A DNA stretch of 64,000 nucleotides from Roseovarius sp. A-2 (GCF_002072155.1 NZ_BDIY01000019.1:23239-87238); one strand, 5' to 3'; shown: positions 44,255 through 53,250, counted from the stretch's first letter. Numbers and translations: made by a program. Notes: a model not told the origin generated them from the letters alone.

Positions 44255-45168
44255 CAATGCCCCCCCGCCGCGCCGAGCGAATAAAGTTCCGCAGGCTGCA
44301 CCAGCAGATCGAAGGCCAGCTTGCCACAGACCACCAGCACCATCATCGCCAGCAGGATACGCAATTGCTCGGCCTTCATCCGCGTGCCGATGGTGGTGCC
44401 GATCTGCGCGCCGATCACGCCCCCCACCAGCAGCAAAACCGCAAGCGCGATATCGACGGTAAAGTTCGTGGTCGCATGCAGCATCGTGGTAAAGGCGGTG
44501 ACGAAAATGATCTGGAGCAGCGAGGTGCCCACCACCACCTTGGTCGGCATCCCCAGCAGGTAGATCATCGCGGGGACCATGATAAAGCCGCCCCCGACGC
44601 CCATGATCGCGGCGAGGATACCGACGCTTACCCCCACGAGAAGCGGCGGGATCACCGAGATGTAAAGGCCTGAGGTGCGAAATCGCATCTTGAAGGGCAG
44701 GCCATGCACCCATCCGTGTTTCTTGCGCTTGGGCGCTGCCCCGCGCCGGGTGTTGCGAATGGCACGCAGGCTTTCGAAGAACATCATGCCGCCGACGATA
44801 CCGAGGAAGACGACGTAGCACAGCGTGACCAGCAGATCGACCTGCCCCATCGACTTGAGGTAGTTGAATACCACAACCCCGAAGGCAGCCCCGACCAGAC
44901 CGCCGATCAGGAGCACCGTGCCCATTCGGAGATCCACCGTCTTTCGCCTGAGATGGGCCAGCACCCCGGAAAAGGACGAGGCGACGATCTGGTTGGCCCC
45001 GGTCGCGACGGCGACGGCGGGCGGAATGCCGATAAAGAACAAAAGCGGCGTCAACAGGAACCCGCCTCCGACCCCGAACATACCCGACAACACGCCCACG
45101 AGCCCGCCCAATCCCAGAAGCAGTAAGGCGTCGACCGAGACCTCGGCTATGGGGAGGTATATCTGCAT
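44254..45168 (-). CDS. TSUP family transporter (TauE/SafE type)
   Basis: 304-residue membrane protein with about eight hydrophobic helices in two homologous halves. The repeated TSUP motif is seen in GGLVGVLSGMFGVGGGFLLTPLLFF and again in GILAAIMGVGGGFIMVPAMIYLLG. Members export sulfite or organosulfonates, or import sulfur compounds. The start at 45168 has GGGATAG upstream. The immediate partner is a TIGR02186 protein. The ion carried is not deducible. Confidence 0.9.
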   Translation of the reverse strand: MQIYLPIAEVSVDALLLLGLGGLVGVLSGMFGVGGGFLLTPLLFFIGIPPAVAVATGANQIVASSFSGVLAHLRRKTVDLRMGTVLLIGGLVGAAFGVVVFNYLKSMGQVDLLVTLCYVVFLGIVGGMMFFESLRAIRNTRRGAAPKRKKHGWVHGLPFKMRFRTSGLYISVIPPLLVGVSVGILAAIMGVGGGFIMVPAMIYLLGMPTKVVVGTSLLQIIFVTAFTTMLHATTNFTVDIALAVLLLVGGVIGAQIGTTIGTRMKAEQLRILLAMMVLVVCGKLAFDLLVQPAELYSLGAAGGH

Positions 45169-45246
45169 GCTATCCCTTAGCCCTAACACGGGTTTTATTG
45201 CAAGCCGGAGAGGCGGTTACAGATGCGCAGGCCTGATCAATTCTTG

Positions 45247-45262
45247 TTAACTGGACTTAACT
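45247..45262. promoter_or_regulatory. Tandem TTAACT boxes upstream of the TSUP operon
   Basis: TTAACT occurs at 45247-45252 and again at 45257-45262, exactly 10 bases apart, in the 154-bp gap upstream of the leftward TSUP gene. The spacing is one helical turn and one base short of the CtrA TTAA-N7-TTAA rule. It may be a response-regulator site; speculative. Confidence 0.3.
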
Positions 45263-45322
45263 TTCATGAATTCTGAACATGGCAGGACGAGGTGCCCGAT
45301 GGCAAGCCTGCACCGCCACCTG

Positions 45323-46255
45323 TCATCGGTCATGGCGCATCAGATCGCGCATCGCGTGCAGAACTGCCTCGGTATGGGTGTAGGTCAGGCCGTGGCCTGC
45401 CCCCTCGATCACCTCCTGCCTTGCGCTGCGGTTGATCTGGGCAAGCCGCCCCATGGCGCTGAGCGGGATGATTGCGTCCTCGCGCCCCCAGATCGCCAGC
45501 ACGGGCACGCCGGCCTCGGCCATGTCGCCATGCGCCTCGGTCAGGTTCTCGGACAGCATTCCGCTCATCGAGCGCGCGACTGCGGGCACGAAGCCGCGAT
45601 AGTTCAACTCGGCCTGTTGCAGATCGACGATGCCCTCGACACTGCTGGGCAGATGGCGTTCGGCCTCGCACCCCTGGCGGAACACGCGCGGGAACACCGC
45701 GCGCATAAGCCATCGACCGATCATATTGCCGCGTGACACGACCCGCGCCACGGGGCCGAGATCATGGCCAAGCCCCGCCGGGGCAATCAGCACAATCTGC
45801 CTTATCCGCCCTGGGTAAAGCGCCGCAAAGACCGTGGCGATGGCCCCGCCCATGGAATAGCCGAGCAGGGTGATGTCGCCATCAACATCTTGATCCTCAA
45901 GCAATTCCTCCAATTGGGTGACGAAAAAGGCGCTGTCTTGCGGGCCATCGGGACGGTCGCTGTAGCCGCGCCCGTAAAGATCATAAATCAGCACGCGAAA
46001 GCCAATCGCCCCCAGCCCCCGCGCCACCCCGTGCCAGACGAAGGAGGGTGTGGTCAGACCATGCACGCAGACCGCGACTGGCCCGCGAGCGGCCCCCATC
46101 CAGCGGTAATGCGTGAGCCCGCGCGAGAGGTTGGCGAACTCGCCCGGCGCATGGCGGCGGGCGGTGTCACCCATCACGGGCTTGGCCGCCTCGCGCAGAA
46201 AGGGCGCTGCGGCAAGCAGGCCGAGAACCAGTGCCAGAAGTCCGAGCCAGATCAT
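45323..46255 (-). CDS. Alpha/beta fold hydrolase with N-terminal membrane segment
   Basis: 310 residues. N-terminal helix (MIWLGLLALVLGLLAAAPFL), then the hydrolase fold: VAVCVHGLTTPSFVW (oxyanion), YDLYGRGYSDRPDG, nucleophile elbow GYSMGG (LLGYSMGGAIATVFAALYP), acid loop IWGREDAIIPLS and the His in EGAGHGLTYTHTE. All three catalytic positions are present. It resembles acyl-esterases/monoglyceride lipases. It overlaps the downstream end of the ornithine cyclodeaminase-family gene by 4 bases, indicating one operon. Confidence 0.85.
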   Translation of the reverse strand: MIWLGLLALVLGLLAAAPFLREAAKPVMGDTARRHAPGEFANLSRGLTHYRWMGAARGPVAVCVHGLTTPSFVWHGVARGLGAIGFRVLIYDLYGRGYSDRPDGPQDSAFFVTQLEELLEDQDVDGDITLLGYSMGGAIATVFAALYPGRIRQIVLIAPAGLGHDLGPVARVVSRGNMIGRWLMRAVFPRVFRQGCEAERHLPSSVEGIVDLQQAELNYRGFVPAVARSMSGMLSENLTEAHGDMAEAGVPVLAIWGREDAIIPLSAMGRLAQINRSARQEVIEGAGHGLTYTHTEAVLHAMRDLMRHDR

Positions 46256-47169
46256 CCCGCGGCCCGCCAGGCGTCGAGGATATAGCGGCTGGTCATGAGG
46301 TCGAGATGCGCGCCGCCGCCGTTCTTGAAAAGGGTGATTTCATCCTCGCTCCGGCGGTGAAAGGTCTCGGGCTCATAGTAGTCCGCCACCAGATGGTCGC
46401 GGGTGATCGCGCCCGTTTCCAGCGGGATCCTGATCTCGCCGATATGACCCACAGTGGTGTCATAGCTGTCGACAAACACCCTGGCGCGGCGCAGGGCCTC
46501 GTCATCCACCTCGCGCATGTCGGGGCGGTAGGCGCCGATCAGGTCGATATGCTGGCCGGGCTGGAACCAGTCCCCCTTGATCAGCGGATCGGTGGACATG
46601 GTGGCGGAGGTGACGATATCGGCGGCGCGCACGGCGGTTTCCAGGTCGTCGGCCACGGCCATTCCGCCGCATTCCGCCGCCATGGTTTCGGCATTGGCGC
46701 GGGTACGGTTCCAGACGGTAAAACGCGCCTTGGGAAAGGCGGCGGAATAGGCCTGCCAGAGCGAGCGTCCCACCGTACCCGCCCCAACGATAAGGATATT
46801 TTCGCTGTCGGGCCGGGCCAGGCGGGTTGCGGCATAGAGGCTGTCTCCGGCGGTTTTCCACTTGGTGACAAGGTGGAAATCGACCAGCGCTGTCAGTGTC
46901 CCGTTGGCGTCGTCATAGAGGTTCACCGCGCCGTTGATCATCGGATCGCCCTTGTCGGGATTGCCCGGAAAGATCGTGGCGCATTTGACCGCGATGCCCA
47001 TTCCGTCGATCCAGGCAGAGCGGTTCAGAAGCGTGTCCTTGCCGCGATAGAGGAAGGTGTCGGCGATCTCGGCGCGGGGCAGATCGTGCCCCGCCTGCAA
47101 TGCCGCGCAGAGCCCCAGCCAATCGAGATGCGCCTCGCCTTCGGCGAATGGAATGATCGTCAGGCTCAT
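46252..47169 (-). CDS. Ornithine cyclodeaminase / mu-crystallin family reductase
   Basis: 305-residue NAD(P)-binding enzyme. The Rossmann fold is at ILIVGAGTVGRSLWQAYSAAFP with the following RFTVWNRTRANAETMAAE. The substrate side has LNRSAWIDGMGIAVKCATIFPGNP, and ADIVTSATMSTDPLI and GQHIDLIGAYRPDMREVDDE follow. Members reduce cyclic or linear imines, or deaminate ornithine; the iminosuccinate reductase BhcD is a close type, but bhcA-C are absent here. GAGGAGG precedes the start, next to an 11-bp tandem repeat array. Confidence 0.85.
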   Translation of the reverse strand: MSLTIIPFAEGEAHLDWLGLCAALQAGHDLPRAEIADTFLYRGKDTLLNRSAWIDGMGIAVKCATIFPGNPDKGDPMINGAVNLYDDANGTLTALVDFHLVTKWKTAGDSLYAATRLARPDSENILIVGAGTVGRSLWQAYSAAFPKARFTVWNRTRANAETMAAECGGMAVADDLETAVRAADIVTSATMSTDPLIKGDWFQPGQHIDLIGAYRPDMREVDDEALRRARVFVDSYDTTVGHIGEIRIPLETGAITRDHLVADYYEPETFHRRSEDEITLFKNGGGAHLDLMTSRYILDAWRAAG

Positions 47170-47177
47170 CTTTTCCT

Positions 47178-47221
47178 CCTCGGTATTGCGTCGGTATCAC
47201 GTCGGTTTAGCGTCGGTATCG
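47178..47221. repeat. Four tandem copies of an 11-bp repeat
   Basis: The box CGTCGGT recurs at 47189, 47200 and 47211, each 11 bases apart, with a one-mismatch copy (CCTCGGT) at 47178; units look like CGTCGGTATCR. The array covers the 3' end of the DMT gene (stop at 47207-47209) and the space before the next gene's ribosome-binding site. Eleven is not a multiple of three, so copy-number change would shift the DMT C terminus. Confidence 0.75.
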
Positions 47222-48175
47222 GTTTGTCTTGGGTGTCAGCCTTGCATCCTTCACCGACTCGCGCCACACCAGATAGAGACCGGAGCCGACAATCAGGGCA
47301 ATGCCGATCCAGGCGGTGGCATCGGGCCATGTGCCGAACACCGTCACCCCCCACATGATCGCCATCGGCATGGCGACATATTCAAACGGTGCGGCGAAGG
47401 CCGCCTCGGACAAGCGGTAGGCCTGAGAAATGAACAGCCCGCCCAGCATGCCGGAGATGCCCAGCATGGCGAAGATCGGATAATCCCCGACCGGAGGCCA
47501 GACCCATGCCCGAAACAGGAATTCCAGCGACGGGTGCCCCGACCCGGCAAAGCGTCCGTCGCCCAGCCCCAGCCCGATCATCGTGCTGGCGATGAGAAAG
47601 GTCAGCTGGATGTAGAAGGCCATGGTGGGCGCGGATTCGGTGCCGCCGATCTTGCGTGTCAGCATGTGCAGCGTGGCATAGAGAAACGCCGCCACGATGG
47701 GCAGGAGCGAGGCCAGTTGAAACGCCGAGGTGCCCGGCTTGACGATCACCAGAACCCCGACGAAGCCCACCGAAATGGCGGCCCAGCGGCGGGGGCCGAC
47801 CACCTCCTTGAGGAAGATGACCGAAAAGACGGTGATCACCAGCGGCGAGACGAAGAAGATCGCGGTGGCATCGGCAATCGGCAGCGCGGCCAGACCCAGA
47901 AAGAGACACATGTTGGCCGAGACCACGCAAAGCCCCCGGATCAGGTGAACCACCGGCCGCCGTGTGCGCAACAGGCGCGGCCCCCCGGCGAGCGGCATGA
48001 CGAAGCAGGTGAACGCCGTGAGCCCGATCAGCGCGCGGATAAACACCACCTGATGCAGGGCATAGGCATCCGAGAGAAACTTGATCCCCACATCGTTGAT
48101 CGAAAAGCACATCACCGCCGCCAAGGCAAAGGCGGCGCCGATCAGGTTGGAACGCTGAACGGTGGCGGTGGTCAT
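47207..48175 (-). CDS. DMT superfamily (EamA) transporter
   Basis: 322-residue permease with ten predicted helices in two EamA repeats (residues about 10-145 and 160-305). Typical segments are LAAVMCFSINDVGIKFLSD, LPIADATAIFFVSPLVITVFSVIFLKE, SVGFVGVLVIVKPG and the second-half FEYVAMPMAIMWGVTVFGTWPD. It probably exports a metabolite or amino acid. The start at 48175 has CGGAG upstream. The C-terminal codons fall inside an 11-bp tandem repeat. Confidence 0.9.
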   Translation of the reverse strand: MTTATVQRSNLIGAAFALAAVMCFSINDVGIKFLSDAYALHQVVFIRALIGLTAFTCFVMPLAGGPRLLRTRRPVVHLIRGLCVVSANMCLFLGLAALPIADATAIFFVSPLVITVFSVIFLKEVVGPRRWAAISVGFVGVLVIVKPGTSAFQLASLLPIVAAFLYATLHMLTRKIGGTESAPTMAFYIQLTFLIASTMIGLGLGDGRFAGSGHPSLEFLFRAWVWPPVGDYPIFAMLGISGMLGGLFISQAYRLSEAAFAAPFEYVAMPMAIMWGVTVFGTWPDATAWIGIALIVGSGLYLVWRESVKDARLTPKTNRYRR

Positions 48176-48268
48176 GGGGCTCCGGGACTGGTTTTGTCGG
48201 CGACAGATGACGCGAGCAGCCCGGCAATGTAAACCCCCGCCGCTGGTTCCGTCGCGGCCTCGAACAGC

Positions 48269-48295
48269 AAACGGGCGCGCCCGAGGACGCGCCCG
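48269..48295 (-). terminator. Possible terminator of asd
   Basis: Arms CGGGCGCG (48272-48279) and CGCGCCCG (48288-48295) with an 8-base loop; read leftward it ends in TTT. It lies about 24 bases past the asd stop. The T run is short, so efficiency is uncertain. Confidence 0.5.
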
Positions 48296-48318
48296 CATCG
48301 ATCGGCTTTGAGGGCGGA

Positions 48319-49341
48319 TCAGCCCTTTTTAAGCACCCTTGCCCCGAGCGTCTCGGCGATCTGCACGGCGTTGAGGGCCGCGCCCTTGCGCAGGTTGTCA
48401 CTGACGCACCACAGGTTTATGCCGTTGTCGATGGTCGGGTCCTGACGGATGCGGCTGATGAAGGTGGCGAAATCGCCGACGCATTCGATGGGTGTGACGT
48501 AGCCGCCATCCTCGCGCTTGTCGATCACCATGATACCTGGGGCCTCGCGCAGGATGTCGCGCGCCTCGGCCTCGTCGAGATGGTCCTCGAACTCGATATT
48601 GATCGCCTCGGCATGGCCGACAAACACCGGCACGCGCACGCAGGTTGCGGTGACCTTGATCTTGGGGTCGACAATCTTCTTGGTTTCGGCGACCATCTTC
48701 CATTCTTCCTTGGTCTGGCCGTCCTCGAGAAACACGTCGATATGCGGGATCACGTTGAAGGCGATCTGCTTGGGATAGACCTTGGCCTGATAATCGTCGG
48801 TCGGGTTGTAGACAGCCTTGGTCTGGTCCCACAGTTCGTCGATGCCGTCCTTGCCCGAGCCCGACACCGACTGGTAGGTCGACACGACGACGCGCTTGAT
48901 CCGGGCGCGGTCATGCAGCGGCTTCAGCGCCACCACCATCTGCGCGGTGGAACAGTTGGGGTTGGCGATGATGTTCTTCTTGGCATAGCCCTCGACCGCC
49001 TCGGGGTTCACCTCGGGCACTACCAGCGGCACGTCCGCGTCGTAGCGGTAGAGCGACGAGTTGTCGATCACGACACAGCCCGCCTTGGCCGCTTTGGGCG
49101 CGTAAATCTTGGTCGCGTCCGAGCCGATGGCGAAGAGCGCGATATCCCAGCCGGTGAAATCGAACGTGTCGAGATCAAGGGTCTTGAGCGTTCGCTCGCC
49201 AAAGCTGACTTCGGTGCCGAGCGAGCGGCGCGAGGCGAGGGCCGCGATCTCGTCCACCGGGAACTCGCGTTCGGCGAGGATGTTCAGCATTTCGCGGCCC
49301 ACATTGCCCGTGGCGCCAACGACGGCGATTCTGTAACCCAT
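48319..49341 (-). CDS. asd: Aspartate-semialdehyde dehydrogenase
   Basis: 340-residue NADP enzyme converting aspartyl-4-phosphate to aspartate semialdehyde for lysine, methionine, threonine and diaminopimelate synthesis. N-terminal GYRIAVVGATGNVGREMLNILAERE is the nucleotide fold, and the catalytic Cys lies in NPNCSTAQMVVAL. Further motifs are STYQSVSGSGKDGIDEL and RVPVFVGHAEAINIEFE. The ATG at 49341 was chosen because AGGAGG is 10 bases upstream, while ATG 49350 is only 1 base from it. Confidence 0.96.
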   Translation of the reverse strand: MGYRIAVVGATGNVGREMLNILAEREFPVDEIAALASRRSLGTEVSFGERTLKTLDLDTFDFTGWDIALFAIGSDATKIYAPKAAKAGCVVIDNSSLYRYDADVPLVVPEVNPEAVEGYAKKNIIANPNCSTAQMVVALKPLHDRARIKRVVVSTYQSVSGSGKDGIDELWDQTKAVYNPTDDYQAKVYPKQIAFNVIPHIDVFLEDGQTKEEWKMVAETKKIVDPKIKVTATCVRVPVFVGHAEAINIEFEDHLDEAEARDILREAPGIMVIDKREDGGYVTPIECVGDFATFISRIRQDPTIDNGINLWCVSDNLRKGAALNAVQIAETLGARVLKKG

Positions 49342-49416
49342 GTGTATCATGCCTCCTGATCGGGGTTGCGGTGCGGGTCATACAGGGATTGCGGGGGATG
49401 TGAAAGGGGCGGGTTG

Positions 49417-50333
49417 TCAGCCCATGTTGTCGCGGCTGAAGAGATAGACCACCAGCCCGGCCAGCAATGCGGCGCCGAACAGTGCGAAGATCGCCAGCGC
49501 GCAGATCAGGTTGCCGGTGAAGATCACCCATTTGCGGGCCTTGAATACCCGGTCGAGCGGGCCATAGGCGAGCGTGCCCGCGACCATCGCCAACCCCATC
49601 ACCAGCATTGCCTGCCCGACCTGCCCGGTATCGAGCGCGAAGACATCCCGCAGGTAGGGCCCGGCCCAGAGCCCGCGCAGCGCCGCGGCGGGCGCGTAGG
49701 CCACGAACATCAGCGGCAGGATCGCCCAGAGGGCGGGCATTTTCAGCAAGTCGAGGATCGAGCCGCGCTGCTCGCCGGTCACCGCCTCGGGATCGCGCAC
49801 GAGGGTCTGAATGCCGAGTGCGATCACCGCCGCCACCCCCGCCAGTACCCAGAGTGCTGCGCGCCAGCCGATGGTTTCCGCCGCTCAGGCCATCGGCCAG
49901 GCGGCCACCAGGTTGCCTTTTGACCCTACCCCCGCATCAACGCCGCGAGGGTTGTAAAACGTACGGGCGGAAACTGTCGCGCGAAGATGTAATAGGACGC
50001 CATCAGCACCGGCGAGCAGCCCACCGCGATGAGCCCCATCGCGAGGCTTATATGCAGCAGTGCCGTGGCCAGCGCGAAGAGTGCCGCCCCGCCGCCGCCG
50101 CCGATCAGCAGTAGCACGGCGGAAGTGCGGCGTGGGCCGATCCGGTCAAGCGCCCACCCCACCGGTATCTGCATGCCGGCGAAGATCAGGAACCACAGCC
50201 CCGAGGCAACGGCCAGATCGTCCGGTGTGGTGCCGATATCGCGCGTCAACGGCCCGCTGAGCACGGCGAGGAAGGCACGGAAGAACTAGCTCAGGACATA
50301 GGCGAGGCACAGCAGGGCCAGACCGGCACGCAT
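49417..50333 (-). pseudogene. Decayed MFS transporter gene
   Basis: Reads as one MFS permease broken in several places. From ATG 50333 (MRAGLALLCLAYVLS) a TAG at 50286-50288 interrupts just before FFRAFLAVLSGPLTRD. The next stretch, SGLWFLIFAGMQIPVGWALDRIGPRRTS through PPVRFTTLAALMRG, ends near 49930, where a one-base deletion shifts frame. After the shift a TGA interrupts WPMA-AAETIGW. The remainder (LDLLKMPALWAILPL to LFSRDNMG) lacks the last helices of a roughly 400-residue MFS protein. Total length, 917 bp, is not a multiple of three. Confidence 0.8.
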
Positions 50334-50361
50334 GGCGCGGGGTTCCTTTTGGGGGCTGCGT

Positions 50362-51291
50362 TCAGGCGGTACCGCGTTTGATCAGCACATCGACATGTGC
50401 CGCCGCGCTCTCGGTGAGGGCACGCAGGTTGTAGCCGCCTTCAAGACAGCTCACGAGGCGGCCATCGCAGAGCTCATCCGCCAGATCGCAGAGCCGTTCG
50501 GTGATCCAGGCGAAATCCTCGGTTTCGAGCATCAGTTCCGCCAGCGGGTCGTCGCGATGCGCGTCGAAGCCGGCGGAGACGATGATCAGATCGGGCTTGA
50601 AGGCGCGCAGGCGGGGAAACACCGTGTCCTCATAGGCGCGGCGGAACGCCTCGCCGCCCGAGCGCGGAGCGAGTGGTACGTTGAGGATGGTGTCATGCGG
50701 CCCGGTCTCATGCGCGGCACCGGTGCCGGGCCAGAGCGGAAACTGATGCGAAGAGACGAAGAGCGCGCGCGGTTCGTCCTCCAGCAGGTCCTGCGTGCCG
50801 TTGCCGTGATGCACGTCGAAATCCACTACCGCGACGCGGCCCAGCCCGTGATGGTCGAGCGCATGTTTCGCCGCCGCCGCGACATTGCCGAAGAGGCAAA
50901 AGCCCATCGGGGTTTCACGCTCGGCATGGTGGCCCGGCGGGCGGGTGGCGACAAAGGCGTTCTGCGCCTCGCCCATCAGCACTAGATCGACGCCGCGGAT
51001 CGCCCCGCCCGCGCCGCGATGCGCCGCGGCGAGGCTGCCCGGTGACATCCATGTGTCGCCGTCAAGCTGCATCAGACCCTCTTCGGGGGCGGCGGCGCGA
51101 ATTGCCTCGATATAGCGCTTGGGATGGACGCGCAGCAGATCGTCTTCGGCCACCAGCGGGGCGGTGACACGGGTCACGGCCTTGTCTTTGAGCGCCGCCA
51201 GAACCCGCTCCAGCCGGGCCACCTGTTCGGGATGGCTGTCGGGCGGTTCGTGCCCCAGGCAATCGGGATGGGTGATCAGGGCAGTGGTCAT
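50362..51291 (-). CDS. Histone deacetylase family protein (acetylpolyamine amidohydrolase-like)
   Basis: 309-residue zinc amidohydrolase of the arginase/deacetylase fold. Motifs are RPPGHHAERETPMGFCLFGNVAAAA (active-site His pair), VVDFDVHHGNGTQDLL (metal Asp/His), SAGFDAHRDDPLAEL (second metal Asp) and SCLEGGYNLRAL. Bacterial members deacetylate polyamines or other acetyl-amines. AGGAG precedes the start at 51291; an in-frame extension to 51408 is not conserved. Confidence 0.92.
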   Translation of the reverse strand: MTTALITHPDCLGHEPPDSHPEQVARLERVLAALKDKAVTRVTAPLVAEDDLLRVHPKRYIEAIRAAAPEEGLMQLDGDTWMSPGSLAAAHRGAGGAIRGVDLVLMGEAQNAFVATRPPGHHAERETPMGFCLFGNVAAAAKHALDHHGLGRVAVVDFDVHHGNGTQDLLEDEPRALFVSSHQFPLWPGTGAAHETGPHDTILNVPLAPRSGGEAFRRAYEDTVFPRLRAFKPDLIIVSAGFDAHRDDPLAELMLETEDFAWITERLCDLADELCDGRLVSCLEGGYNLRALTESAAAHVDVLIKRGTA

Positions 51292-51388
51292 GGCGCTCCT
51301 CCTTCGGTTGCCGGGGAAGAGAACCGGATTTGCGGTCCTTGTCCAGTGCAGCCTTGTGGGCGCACAGGTCACATGCCACTCTGAAAGC

Positions 51389-52702
51389 ATGGAAGGTAAT
51401 GCGATCACGTTGACACAGGATATCGCGATAGGCCTCTGGACGCAGCTGGAGCTGTTTCTGCAAAGCCTGCTGCGGCCGTGGAATGCCTATCAGATCGTGA
51501 TTGCCGTCGGTCTCTTCGCGCTGGCGCATGTCCTCGACGCGCTGCTTGGCCCAGTCTGCCGGGAATGGATGCGGCAGCGCGAGGGCTGGCCGAAATGGCG
51601 CATGCGCCTGCTGGTCATGCTGCACCGTCGGCTAAGGCTGATTTTCTTCGTGATGCTGCTCTGGCCGGTGGTCTGGCTGATGCAGAGCTACACCTGGCCC
51701 AGCCGGTCCTACCTGCTGACGATCTTTGCCGAACTGGCGCTTGCGTGGCTGGTGATCGCCATCGCGACGCGGCTTTTCGGCAACAGCTTTTTGCGCGGGC
51801 TGGTGCGCTATGCGGGCTGGATATGGGGGACGCTGATCATCCTCGACCTGACCGAGGAGGCGCAGACGCTGCTCGATGGCTGGGCGTTCGAGGTCGGCGA
51901 GACGCGGTTCTCACTATGGTTGATCGTGCAGGCGGTGATCCTGATCGGCGTGCTCTTTGCGCTGGCGCGGTTTATCTCGACCACGAGCGCGGCGCAGGTG
52001 CGCAAAAACGCCGATATTTCGCCTTCGATGCAGGTGCTGGTGGTCAAATTCCTGCAATTGCTGCTTTATGGCGCGGCCTTCTTCATCGGGTTGCGCACGG
52101 TGGGGGTGGACCTGACGGGCCTCGCGGTGCTGTCTGGCGCGATCGGCGTGGGGCTCGGGTTTGGCCTGCAAAAAGTGGTGTCGAACCTGGTTTCGGGGGT
52201 GATCATCCTGCTCGACAAGTCGATCAAGCCCGGCGATGTGATCAGCCTCGGCGAGACCTTTGGCTGGATCAACAGTCTGGGCGCGCGCTATGTGTCGATC
52301 ACCACGCGGGACGGGCGCGAATATCTCATTCCGAACGAGGATCTGATCACCGGGCAGGTGGTCAACTGGTCGCATTCCAACGATTTCGTGCGGCTCGATA
52401 TCTATTTCGGCACTGCCTATGGCGACGACCCGCACAAGGTGCGCAAGATCGCCATCAAGGCCGCCAAGAGCGTCAATCGCGTGTTGAGCGAACAGCCGCC
52501 GGTCTGCCATATCGTGGGCTTTGGTGACAGCAGTGTTGACTATATCCTTCGGTTCTGGATCCGCGATCCCACTGACGGCCTCACCAATATTCGCGGCAAT
52601 GTCTATTTGGCGCTGTGGGATGCGTTTCAGGAGGTTGGCATTTCCATCCCCTTCCCGCAGCGCGAGGTGCGGATGCTGGGCGATCAGGCACAACCGGGGT
52701 AG
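51389..52702 (+). CDS. Mechanosensitive ion channel, MscS family
   Basis: 437-residue membrane channel that releases solutes on hypo-osmotic shock. About five N-terminal hydrophobic helices precede the MscS core. The pore-lining helix and beta domain are visible in LTGLAVLSGAIGVGLGFGLQKVVSNLVSGVIILLDKSIKPGDVISLG, followed by YVSITTRDGREYLIPNEDLITGQVVNWSHSN and a C-terminal vestibule domain ending near GISIPFPQREVRML. The ATG at 51389 lacks a strong ribosome-binding site, but earlier in-frame codons are not conserved. Confidence 0.93.
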   Translation: MEGNAITLTQDIAIGLWTQLELFLQSLLRPWNAYQIVIAVGLFALAHVLDALLGPVCREWMRQREGWPKWRMRLLVMLHRRLRLIFFVMLLWPVVWLMQSYTWPSRSYLLTIFAELALAWLVIAIATRLFGNSFLRGLVRYAGWIWGTLIILDLTEEAQTLLDGWAFEVGETRFSLWLIVQAVILIGVLFALARFISTTSAAQVRKNADISPSMQVLVVKFLQLLLYGAAFFIGLRTVGVDLTGLAVLSGAIGVGLGFGLQKVVSNLVSGVIILLDKSIKPGDVISLGETFGWINSLGARYVSITTRDGREYLIPNEDLITGQVVNWSHSNDFVRLDIYFGTAYGDDPHKVRKIAIKAAKSVNRVLSEQPPVCHIVGFGDSSVDYILRFWIRDPTDGLTNIRGNVYLALWDAFQEVGISIPFPQREVRMLGDQAQPG

Positions 52703-52750
52703 ATTCGGCGCATATCCGCGTGTAATCGGCTGCACATGCGTTGCGTTTCA

Positions 52751-52779
52751 TTGAAAAGTCACGTTTGTCTTGCTACTTT
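52751..52779 (+). promoter_or_regulatory. Housekeeping-type promoter before rsfS
   Basis: TTGAAA (52751-52756), 17-base spacer, TACTTT (52774-52779), in an AT-rich patch unlike its surroundings. It would give a leader of about 100 bases before rsfS. Spacing is ideal for sigma-70; the -10 is imperfect. Confidence 0.45.
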
Positions 52780-52884
52780 AAATATATGTCCGGCACCGGG
52801 GCTTTGCGGTGCGCCAGAGAGGAGGACTATGTCCTGTCTTTTACAATGCATGCGGCAGGCGCCGCTGAGCAGGGGGCGTATCCG

Positions 52885-53250
52885 ATGACGCCCGGTATGA
52901 CCGCAGACAGCGAAGCGCAGCTTGCGGCGATCCTTCAATCCCTTTCCGACAACAAGGCCGAAGATGTCGTGCAGATCGACCTGCGCGGCAAGACCGCCAT
53001 GGGCGATTACATGTTGATCTGCTCGGGGCGGTCGTCGCGGCAGGTTTCGGCGATTGCCGAGAAACTGGTGGATCGGCTCAAGCAGGAGCACGGGGTTCCG
53101 GCGCGCACCGAGGGCCGCGACACCGGTGACTGGGTGCTGATCGACACGGGCGATGTGATCGTCCATGTCTTCCGCCCCGAAGTGCGCGAGTTCTACCAGC
53201 TTGAGAAGATGTGGATGCCCAGCGGGCAGACGGCAGCGACCCAGGCCTGA
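52885..53250 (+). CDS. rsfS: Ribosome silencing factor RsfS
   Basis: 121-residue protein that binds ribosomal protein L14 and blocks subunit joining in stationary phase or starvation. Core motifs are LSDNKAEDVVQIDLRGKTAMGDYMLICSGRSSRQVSAIAEKLVDRLK, GRDTGDWVLIDTGDVIVHVFRPEVREFYQLEKMW. The ATG at 52885 has AGGGGG upstream and gives the expected length; open codons further upstream to 52741 have no family match. rlmH follows with no gap. Confidence 0.95.
   Translation: MTPGMTADSEAQLAAILQSLSDNKAEDVVQIDLRGKTAMGDYMLICSGRSSRQVSAIAEKLVDRLKQEHGVPARTEGRDTGDWVLIDTGDVIVHVFRPEVREFYQLEKMWMPSGQTAATQA

Noticed and set aside
44255..44821. Upstream extension of the TIGR02186 frame
   Set aside because: It overlaps the TSUP gene in another frame; a signal peptide starting at 44254 marks the real N terminus.
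46252..47169. Iminosuccinate reductase BhcD of the beta-hydroxyaspartate cycle
   Set aside because: The family fits, but bhcA, bhcB, bhcC and bhcR are not present, so the specific assignment is not justified.
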